From Zizania palustris (taxonomy: Eukaryota; Streptophyta; Magnoliopsida; Poales; Poaceae), in assembly GCA_019279435.1 (NCBI GenBank), contig JAAALK010000289.1:50843164-50907163 (forward strand): a stretch of 64,000 nt of DNA, in the 5' to 3' direction. Below the pieces are notes generated by a model that ran no database searches, was not told where the DNA came from, and saw nothing but the letters and a program-made list of their open reading frames with translations. This document shows positions 56,063 to 64,000 of this stretch, in pieces. The translations under genes were made by a program, and so were the position numbers. How positions within the stretch are numbered: position 1 is the stretch's first letter; every line of letters begins with the position of its first letter.

Positions 56063-56146
56063 GAGCATCTCCATTGTATATAAATTGATTAAATATAGCT
56101 CCATTTGAATAGCAATTCACATTTAGAAAGTACAATGGAGATGCTC
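56063..56146. mobile_element. Tourist/PIF-Harbinger-type MITE, 84 bp
   Basis: Perfect 16-bp terminal inverted repeats (GAGCATCTCCATTGTA and its complement) are flanked by TAA on both sides (56060-56062, 56147-56149). That matches the 3-bp target duplication of PIF/Harbinger MITEs. Confidence 0.8.
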
Positions 56147-56189
56147 TAAGGACAATAAACCCTAAAAACCTAACTTAGCTTGTGTTTGC

Positions 56190-56440
56190 CTATCTCTCTT
56201 AAGAATACACTCAAGAACACTCAAGAACTAGAGGGGGGTGAATAGGCGCCTCGACAAAATTCTTTCGAATTAGATGGCCCTTTCAAAACACCCAACGCTC
56301 CTCCAAACTTAATCACAGATTTAGCTCCAATGAGTCAAATTAAAGACTATATCACAAACTTGCTATTTAATCTTTATGTCTGATCAAGAAATCGGAATTT
56401 AAACAAACTTAATTATCTAAACACCTTGCAATGAATTCAA
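56190..56440 (-). repeat. Fragment of a Sirevirus-like LTR end
   Basis: The words agaggggggtgaataggcgcc and tttcaaaacacccaac resemble the plus-strand start of the E LTR (gagggggggtgaatgggcgcc). Only about 250 bp remain and the boundaries are unclear. Confidence 0.4.
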
Positions 56441-56639
56441 GGGGAAATTTCTGAATCAAAATAGAACACATTCAACCAAAATAGAAAAAATAAAATAAAG
56501 ACACGCCTAAACTGCATTCCACAATCAACATTTTCTATTTTTATTTGTTCACCAAAAAAGGGTATACAATTCTCATACCAAAATTTTATCCGGACAGAAG
56601 ATATAGCTAGGGGTTTAATTAAGAGAACATGCATGTTCG

Positions 56640-57099
56640 TCTGAATCAGGGCATTAATTTCAGAGAAAATTGGAAAAGGTGAAATTTTTAGCAACCTGAA
56701 CGGGGACGGCGGCGTGCGCTCGGGGACGGGGACGGCGGCGCGGGGTCCGGGGATAGCGACGTGGGCTTCGGCGGAGTTCAGGGCAACGACGGCGACGGGT
56801 TCCGAGGGTGGCGGTGCGGGCTCCGGGATGGGGATGGCGGCGTGCGTCGGGGGACGGGGACGACAGCGATGAGGGGTCTGGGTACACCGACGCGGGCTCC
56901 GGTGATGGGCTTCGAGGAAGACTGCGATGGCTCCGAGGTGGCGGCGAGGGGTCTGGGGACACCAACGGCTCCGAGATGGCGGCGACGGGCTTCGGGGACG
57001 ACAACGACAGGCTCCAAGGGTGGCGGTGCGGGCACTGGGAGCGGCAGTAACTGGCGGGAGAAGATTAGGGATTAGGGTTTTCAGACGGCGGGAGCGAAA
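56640..57099 (-). other. GC-rich leader below a CACTA-type promoter
   Basis: Downstream of the TATA box at 57100-57110 (minus) comes CCGCCGTCTGAAAACCCTAA, also found below the box at 60177-60186. Then comes a very GC-rich stretch built on ggggacggcgg-like words (56698-57050). Long frames here on both strands are low-complexity and are not called. Confidence 0.4.
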
Positions 57100-57110
57100 T
57101 ATTTATATAG
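57100..57110 (-). promoter_or_regulatory. TATA box of a CACTA-type promoter
   Basis: The minus strand reads CTATATAAATA, placed between subterminal repeats and a leader that is shared with the second module at 60177. Confidence 0.5.
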
Positions 57111-59180
57111 GTGGATTAGCAGTGGCGGGCATGCTGACGTCACCAGCCCGCCACTACTAATCCGCCCATCGCTGGTGCTCAATGCCACTACGAAAAGGAA
57201 TAGCAGTGGCGGGCTGGTGACGTCAGCATACCCGATCGCCACTACTATGAGAGGTGGGGGTTATCTAACATACGTTGCGATACATTTCGAGAAACACTTT
57301 GTAGCACAGTGGTGCGGGGGTTGCTTTGGTGCCATGCGGTTCGAGGTTTGAACCTTGCTGTCGGCAGGCGGTTTGAGGTTCGAACCTTGCTGCTAGCATC
57401 CAAACATTTTTTTTACATTTCTATTCTAATTTTCATGACTTTTTTATTCATGTTTAAATTCTAGTTTGAACTTGATTTTTTTAACAATAAAAATACATCA
57501 TAACTTATCAAATTTAAAAAATTGGTATTTTTCTGCCTCACTTTACTTTTTTTATTTTATTAAGAAACCTCAGGTTCTCCGGGGATGCATTAGGGTTTAG
57601 AGAAGAAATGACTGAGGTTTGAAAGCAAAATCTATAGTTTATTCTTCCTTTGAAATTGAAACATTTTGTACAATAAAAATACAACACCAATATTCTAATT
57701 GCAAAAATTGGTATTTTTCTCCCTTAGTTTACTGTTTTTATTTCATTAAGTGTGTTTTTATGATCAAAGTCAAAATAAGTTCAATTTGAACTACAAGACA
57801 TGAAATAATTCACCAAAATTTATAGAAAAACCATATTCATGTTTTGACTCTATAATTAGTTATTATCCAGTAAATTTAAAACCATCATAAAAAATGTAGG
57901 TTTCCACAACACTCGATCGACAACTTGTATTTTTATAGTTTTTAATCCTCAAAAAATAAAATAAAGTCTAAAAAAGATGAGACTTGTCATGTTGTTATGA
58001 TATGATCGATCCATAGATGTTGTCATAAAAAATAAAATTGTTTCGAGAAAATAATCATGTAGGGCGTTAAGAAACCTAAGATTCTCCGGGAATGAATTAG
58101 GGTTTAGAGATGAAATGACTCAGGTTTGAAAGAAAAACCTATAATTGATTCTTCCTTTGAACTTGAAACTTTTTGTACAATAAAAATACAACACCAATAT
58201 TCTAATTGCAAAAATTGGTATTTTTCATTAACAGAAATTGGTATTTAAATGCAAAAAAGTCCACGTAGAGGTAGGGATTATCTAGCATACACCGCACACA
58301 TTGCCGAGAAATACTTTGTAGCGCAGTGGTGCGGGGGGTGCTTTGGTGCCATGCAGTTTGAGGTTTGAACCTTGCTGCCGACAGGCGGTTTGAGGTTCGA
58401 ACCTTGATGTTTAAATCCTCGTTGAACTTGAATTTTTTTAACAGTAAAAATACATCATACGACCGCCACTACTAAAAGGATTAGCAGTGGCGGGCTGGTG
58501 ATGTCAGCGTGCCCGCCACTACTAATCCGCCCGCCGTTGGTGGGGTTATCTAACATACGTTGCGGTACATTTCGAGAAACACATTGTAGCGCAGTGGTTC
58601 GGGGGTTGCTTTGGTGCCATGCGGTTCGAGGTTCGAACCTCGCTGCCGGCAGGCGGTTTGAGGTTCGAACCTTGCTGCTAGCATCCAAACATTTTTTTTC
58701 ATTTCTGTTCTAATTCTCAGCACGTTTTTTATTGATGTTTGAATCCTCATTTGAACTTGATTTTTTAACAATAAAAATACATCATAACTTATAAATTTTA
58801 AATAAAATGGCATTTCCTGCCTTGGTTTACGTTAGACATGTATTAAAAAAATTGGTATTTTTATTTCTCAGTTTACTCTTTTTTATTTCACTAAGTGTGT
58901 TTTTATGATCAAAGTCAAAATAAGTTAAATTTGAACTACAAGACATGAAATAATTAACAAAAATTTATAGAAAAACCATATTAATGTTTTTGACTCTATT
59001 ATTAGTTATTATCCAATAAATTTAAAACCATCATAAAAAATATAGGTTGCCAAAACACTCGATCGACAACATGTATCTTTACAGTTTTTTAATCCTCAAA
59101 AAATCAAATAAAGTCTAAAAAAGACAAGACTTGTCATGTTGTTACGATATGATCGAGACTTTGTAGCGCGGTGGTGCGGG
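57111..59180. repeat. Duplicated subterminal/tRNA-like/AT-rich modules
   Basis: Subterminal-type inverted repeats (57115-57250, 58460-58545) are each followed by a sequence with tRNA-like A and B boxes (57302-57355, 58319-58395, 58587-58642; a short one at 59162). An AT-rich tail follows each (tttttaacaataaaaatacatcat). Further duplicated blocks are 57740-58010 against 58880-59150, and 57562-57720 against 58068-58240. So the region grew by several local duplications. Confidence 0.7.
58587..58642 (+). repeat. tRNA-like sequence (SINE head?), best copy
   Basis: The word tagcgcagtgg fits the pol III A box and ggttcgaggttcgaacc contains the B box, 26 bases apart. Other copies start at 57302, 58319 and 60352. 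No matching acceptor stem was found, so it is not called as a tRNA gene. Confidence 0.5.
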
Positions 59181-59395
59181 GGCTCGCTTGACACATCATG
59201 TTTATTTGAAAGCAAGTAAACAAACACAAGTCCAGGCTGGGGAAACCAGCTTACACATCGAAACGCACTACTGGTCAAACCCAAAAGAAAGATATGGTTT
59301 GGAGCTTCTTCTTCTTCCTCGGCACAAACCCAACCTAATTCTGGTTAAACAGATTAAAAGCCTCAACTTGCCAATCCTCAACCAACTCGGCATCA

Positions 59396-59829
59396 TCAGG
59401 CAGTCTGAACTGCTCTCCATGTTCCTGAACAAGAAAATACACGCGGCGGCGATAGTGAGAACAACTTATCAATGATTGAATTGAATGATAAAAATATAAA
59501 ATTTGCATAAAAAGAGGATCTTGCCTCCTTCCTCCTCTTGCTGCCGCATTGCTCTACATGCTTCCCTTTTCCACTAGTAGCCTCGGCATGTTTCCCTCTA
59601 CCACCGGTTGTCTCATCATTCTTCCGTCTGCCAACACTTACCCTATCTGGTTGCGGCAATCGCGAGTCGTCCTCCGAGTCGGAGTCCATTATGAGAATAA
59701 CTTTTTTCGCCAAACAACTGCAAAATATACCATCATGTACCTTATGTTTACCGCATTTGCAAACCTCACACACGCCACTTGATGTAGAGTCTGAGGATCC
59801 ACTGTTTGGTTCAATCTTAGGAGGAGCCA
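59396..59829 (-). CDS. Small Cys-rich ORF below a CACTA-type promoter, unknown
   Basis: The ATG at 59829 (MAPPKIEPNSGSSDSTSSG) is followed by a Cys-rich cluster (CEVCKCGKHKVHDGIFCSC), an acidic patch (DSDSEDD) and basic GKHAEATSGKGKHVE-type repeats. It lies about 350 bp below the TATA box at 60177-60186 in the same direction. It could be the first exon of a CACTA gene, perhaps with introns. I do not recognise a family. Confidence 0.35.
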
Positions 59830-60176
59830 TCTGCAATTTTTTTATCACATTGATATAACATTAAAAAACCCTAAGCTAGTAATATTATAGTACATTAAAA
59901 AACATTATTGTTATAGTGCATTCTACTAGTAATATTATACTAAATTATATTACCATGCATAAATTAATATAACAATTAGAAATCATTTTAACCCTAAGCT
60001 CGAATAAAATAAGATAAAGATAGGTTAATAATAATCATTTACTGACCGGCGACGACGGGCGGAGGGCAGCGGCGATGTGCTCCGGGACGTCGACGGCGGC
60101 GACGGGAGGAGGGGGGCGACACGGGAGTTTAGGGTTTAGAAAATGAAACTAGGTTTTCAGACGGCGGGAGTGAAAA

Positions 60177-60300
60177 GTATATATAGGTGTATTAGCAGTG
60201 GCGGGCATGCTGACGTCATTCTGCCCGTTACTGCTATTTTCTCTTAGTAGTGGCGGGCATGCTGACGTCATCCAGCCCGCCACTACTAATAGAGGTAGGG
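60177..60300 (-). promoter_or_regulatory. Second CACTA-type promoter and subterminal module
   Basis: The minus TATA (CCTATATATAC, 60177-60186) is preceded by two inverted subterminal repeats (tagcagtggcgggcatgctg, 60192-60211, and the complement at 60278-60300). It is followed by the same CCGCCGTCTGAAAACC leader as the module at 57100. A tRNA-like copy (60352-60405) lies outside it. Confidence 0.5.
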
Positions 60301-60462
60301 ATTATATATATAGCATATAATACACTTCCTACAATGACGTGAAACACTTAGTAGCGCAGTGGTGCGGGGGGCTCACTTGGGGCCATGCGGTTCGAGGTTC
60401 GAACCTCGCTGCCGGCAGGTGGTTTGAGATTTGATCCTTGCTGTTGCCCCAAAATTTTAAAA

Positions 60463-60506
60463 GCTCCCATTCACCCCCCCCTCTGGTCGCCGTTTCCGGT
60501 CCAACA
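60463..60506 (+). repeat. 44-bp Sirevirus-like LTR tip
   Basis: The sequence gctcccattcacccccc through ggtccaaca is the complement of the LTR end type seen at 45793 (TGTAGGACCG...gagggggggtgaatgg). It sits in the middle of a tRNA-like module and appears to replace part of it. Confidence 0.45.
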
Positions 60507-60588
60507 ATATCCTCATTTGATGTTGAACATGTTTTAACAATAAATAACATAATTGATTTTACAAATACGCACGCTAAACATAAATGAT

Positions 60589-62247
60589 CTATCCTTGCAC
60601 TAATTTTCCATCACCATTGGTGCGTAGATAAGGAATCACACTGCCAAATGACAGTTTTGCTTCAACCACATTGATCCTTGATATGTCAACGAAAAACGGC
60701 ACCTCATCAAACTGATTGTATTCTTCTTCGTCTTCGACTCCATCAACTCCAACAATTCTTTGTTTTCCTAGAGCAACGATGTATTTTTTCTCATCTTTAG
60801 GATCAAGTATGTAAAATACTTGTGCCACGGACTGAGCGAGTATCTAAGGGTCATCTTTATAAGCCACCTTATTAAGGTCAACTATCATAAACCCGTAATC
60901 ATCCACCTCCACACCTTCTGGATGTCTTACCCACTGACACTTAAATACAGGGATTTCTATAGAGTTCCCGTAGTTAAGTTCCCATATTTCTTCGATGTAT
61001 CCATAGTAAGCATTCTTTTGTCCAGTGCTATCTTCTGCTTCTCCTCTGACACCACTATTTTGGCGCTGACTCTTTTGATCCTTTGCTTTGGTATAGAATG
61101 TGAAACCATTGATGTCATACGCTTGCCATGTTTTAACCATGCTAAATGGACCGTAAGACAATTTATTTATCATCATCTCTTCGTCGGTTTGTCCAATCGA
61201 AAGGTTTAGATCCCTCAGCCATGATGTGAAATAAATTTTGTGTTCTTTCATAATCCATTGTTCATCACGATCTTCATTCTTTTCACGAAGCTCTTGCAGG
61301 TGTTGTTCAACATATGGTCTCATAATCGCCAACTGATGCATTACACTGTAATGTGATTCTCTTATTGTTTGGTAACTATTGTCTCGTATGATTTTCCTAC
61401 CTTTAGTTCCTTTACCGGTGAGTCTTCCATGGTGCCGGGACACGGGAACTCCTATTGGTCTTCCATCTCTTATGTAATCAGCGTAGCACTCAATGACTTC
61501 CTCAGTCGTGTAGCCCTCTATCATGGAACCCTTTGGATAAGCACAATTTCGTACGTAACCCTTGAAGATAACCATTAGAGGCTCGTACGCATACATATTG
61601 TGTAGGTACGTTGGACCGAAAACAAAGATTTGGTCTGCTATATGTATCATATAGTGCTCCATAATATCAAAATATGAAGGAGGAAAGCACATCTCAAGCT
61701 GACACATAGTCTCCCTCATTTGTTTATGTCATTCATTTAACTCTTCAATGTCGATCACCTTATTTGATATGACATTGAAGAAGTGACACATGCGTGTTAT
61801 CACCATCTTCAGAAATGAATGTTTGACTCCTCTTACTGCGATGGCGAGGAATAGCCCAAGCATAACATGACAATCATGAGTGTTGTAGCCGCTCATCCTC
61901 AAATCTGCTACGGAGACAATATTCTTTATATTCGTTGAGAATCCTGTTGGAACTCTAATTCCATGTAGACACCTACAGATTGATCTTTTCTCGTCAATTG
62001 TGAGGTTATAGCTAGCAGCCGGAAGGAAAAATTTTCCGTTGGCCCTTTCCTGTGGGTGAATCTCGAGTCTAATTCCGAGAGTTTGAAGGTCCCTTCGTAC
62101 TTTGAGTCCATCTTTTGATTTGCCCGGTATGTCTAACAAAATACCGATGGTGCTTTCGAAGACATTCTTCTCAACGTGCATTGTATCTGAGAAACCAAGG
62201 GTTGGTTTCGGTGTTTTGTGATGAGTGATTGACTGGATTTTACCCTC
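60589..62247 (-). pseudogene. CACTA TNP2-type transposase, C-terminal part
   Basis: Transposase of the En/Spm group cuts and moves the element. Visible here are the end of the TNP2 domain (DTMHVEKNVFESTIGILLDI, PTGFSTNIKNIVSVADLRMS, YNTHDCHVMLGLFLAI), DUF4218 (QLEMCFPPSYFDIMEHYMIH, AYEPLMVIFKGYVRNCAYPK) and DUF4216 (EIPVFKCQWVRHPEGVEVDD, VFYILDPKDEKKY). In-frame stops at 61729-61731 and 60844-60846 split it. The N-terminal two thirds, with most catalytic residues, are missing because LTR G starts at 62248. Gene order relative to the Ulp1-bearing gene fits one minus-strand CACTA, but two separate copies are possible. Confidence 0.85.
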
Positions 62248-64000
62248 TGTTCGAAGGGTACCTTCGGAGGTGGTTCTCCGAAGGGTGTTCGGAGGTGTTT
62301 GCTTGCTGCAGCTGTGCAGCGGAGTGTGCTCGTCGGAGGGGTCCGGCAGTACACGATGACAGGGTTCGTACCGATGGGTTCGGTACTTTGGGCGGTACAC
62401 CGGAGTGTGTACCGGAGGTTGCTTACCCGGAGAGGTCTCCGGAGTACTGGATACACTTGTTTGCTTGTCTGTGGTGCGCAGGGACTTCGGAGGCGACGGA
62501 CAGGGTTCGAGCCGGGTGAACCTGGGTCAAGCGGGTGGCTTGATGCCAGGGAAGCGGGGAGCTCCGTCACGGTGGCTGCGAAGGTGGTCCGGGTCGGTCC
62601 TCGGGTCGAGGCGTGCCAGGTGAAGGCAGAGAGTGCGGAGCGTGGCTCCGGCTGAAGGTACTCCGAGACAAAGTCCTCAGAGGTGAGGCACTTCGAAGGT
62701 ACTCCGGATGGAGTGACTTCGGAGTTGGATGGACCAAGTCCTCTGCGGAGGCAAGGAGTTCGAAGTGTGCTCCGGAGGGAGACACTCGAAGGTTGCCCAA
62801 CGAAGGTCTCAGAAGTCGAGGCGCATCGAAGGCATGGTCCGGGTGAGGCTCGTCGAGGAGTATGCTCGGGAAGAGGCACTGCGACGGAGTGCTCATGGAA
62901 TGCTTCATGCGGAGGCCTTGGACGAAGGAGGGACTTCGAAGGGTGGTACTCCGAAGGTGGGGCTTCGGAGTGAGGTTGACTTGAGGTGCCTCGGCCATGC
63001 ATGGCTTCGGTACACGGACGGACGGTGTTCGAGCTAGGAGTAGCTGCGAAGCCGTGGTGATCCACTCCGGAGGTGGTGGTGCGAAGGCCCAAGGGCTTTG
63101 ACGGCTTCGGCTCAAAACCGTCACTGTATCGAAGGACTTCTTCGGCGGAGCGAAGGCCAACAGGCTGCAGGCTTCTCGCCGAAGCTTCCGCACCCCTCGC
63201 GTGCGAAGGGAGGTTCCAGAAGTCAACACTGTAAAAGGCTGACACTGTCTGTTCTGAAAAAGGCTGACACTGTCCCCTCTGCAGCTGACAGAGAAGCCTC
63301 CAAAATAAAGGTGGACTACCTTTTGTACCCCTTAGTTCTGTAGAGACAAATCTGTTGTAAACCCTAGGGGTAAAGTAGTCACTTCCTTAGGATGAAGCCG
63401 TGGGCTATAAATATGGGGGCTCGGTAGGTAACATTTAACACTTTGAGCATTTACTGTTGAGCTCCTGTACACAGACCTCGCTGTATTCATCCAGAGTTCA
63501 TTTATTTTGTGTTCCTTGTTCAAGCGGCGAAGCCCTGCTTCCTTGTGCTTTTGCTTGAGCTCGCATTGCATACCGCGCTAGTTTTTAGTTCACCGAAGCC
63601 TGTCTTGGCGAAGGGTGTTTTTCTCGCGAAGTGTGTTTTTCAGTGTGCTGTCGCTCTGTGTAACACGAGGCAAGACCTCGCTGCTTACTAGCGAAGCCCT
63701 GATCTTTTCCCGTAGTGCTTCTTGTGTCGAAGCCCTTAGCGTGATCTGTTTTGTGTGCGTAGACCTTCGCGTACGAAGCCCAGCACCAGTTGCTGTCGCA
63801 AAGTACTTGGTCGAAGTCCTCAGAGGGCTGTCCACTCTTGCGAAGGGTGAAGTGCGAAGCCTGCTCGAAGCACCTCGTGTGCGGAGCCTGCACTGACTTA
63901 GCAGAGTAGATTTTCGAGGGTTGTTTGTGGAGCGAAGTCTTCTTGACTTCGAACTTTTGCTCCTGCGAAGACTGTGTTCGGAGCTGTCGAAGTACCTCCG
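62248..64000 (+). repeat. LTR of element G, cut by right window edge
   Basis: It begins about TGTTCGAAGGG, exactly where transposase coding stops. It is rich in cgaagg/cttcgg words like the B and C LTRs. A TATA box (ctataaatatggg, 63405-63416) followed by a T-rich downstream part indicates plus orientation. No CA end or primer site is reached by 64000. A long minus-strand frame (62133-63245) is a by-product of the GC-rich repeats. Confidence 0.55.

Larger units (their letters stand above)
42610..62247 (-). mobile_element. CACTA-type DNA transposon sequence (one or two copies)
   Basis: The left terminus is CACTACTACAAAG at 42610 with subterminal repeats next to it. On the minus strand come a TNP2-type transposase (62247-60589) and a second gene with Transposase_24-, DUF8039- and Ulp1-like parts (53736-43359). 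The right terminus is not in the window: LTR G cuts the transposase. Subterminal-type repeats also occur internally (57115-57250, 58460-58545, 60190-60300). So this could be one element with internal duplications or two CACTA copies end to end. Element E is inserted in the second gene. Both genes carry several nonsense codons. Confidence 0.7.

Noticed and set aside
56660..57075. Several overlapping frames near the CACTA-type promoter as proteins
   Set aside because: Both strands are open only because of ggggacggcgg repeats; composition is Pro/Arg or Gly/Asp repeats without a recognisable fold.
58587..58642. tRNA gene at the A/B-box sequences
   Set aside because: The boxes fit but I found no acceptor-stem pairing or plausible anticodon arm, and the sequence recurs in several copies, so a SINE-like or module repeat is more likely.
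62133..63245. 370-codon minus-strand frame as a gene
   Set aside because: Most of it lies in the repeat-rich LTR of G, with low-complexity Ser/Pro/Arg composition and no domain. Only its last part overlaps real transposase coding, in another frame.

Overview
This window is nuclear plant DNA, almost certainly from a grass. It consists of nested and broken transposable elements, and I found no convincing single-copy host gene. The signs are plant LTR retrotransposons of the Ty3/gypsy (CRM-like and Tat-like) and Ty1/copia (Sirevirus-like) groups with initiator-Met-type primer sites, a CACTA transposon with TNP2/DUF4218/DUF4216, Transposase_24 and Ulp1-type protease domains, and small MITEs. All family names come from protein motifs and terminal structures read by eye; no database was searched.

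Layout, left to right. 1-6690: a minus-strand CRM-like gypsy element (element 1) whose far LTR lies just left of the window. It is structurally almost complete but has one nonsense codon, a substituted protease active site and a one-base deletion in integrase. 6691-8541: the 3' end of another gypsy element (D, plus strand) with an antisense extra gene and a 516-bp LTR. 8542-9561: unrecognised LTR-like DNA. 9562-9866 and 36177-36718: two pieces of an old copia element. Between them lies a rearranged locus of a non-autonomous gypsy family (A, minus strand) with three LTR pieces. A is split by two Tat-like elements of one family in opposite orientation: B (12684-22621, plus) and C (23229-33854, minus).

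36724-41803: element 2, a deletion derivative of the element 1 family, complete with LTRs and a CCCTT target duplication. 41809-42609: unassigned. 42610-62247: minus-strand CACTA DNA. From left to right it holds a terminus and subterminal repeats, a Ulp1/Transposase_24-type second gene, a tandem array of about 285-bp units, two MITEs, duplicated subterminal/promoter modules with tRNA-like sequences, and the C-terminal part of a TNP2-type transposase. Its second gene is interrupted by a very young gag-only Sirevirus-like element (E, 45793-52540, target duplication AAGAG, LTRs nearly identical). 62248-64000: the start of another LTR (G), cut by the window edge.

Relative order from nesting: copia came first, then A, then B and C inside A. 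Element 2 inserted at the copia LTR edge, E inside the CACTA gene, G inside the transposase gene, and element 1 inside D. Almost all coding regions are disabled. The most intact are the E gag (no visible lesion) and the element 1 polyprotein (three visible lesions).
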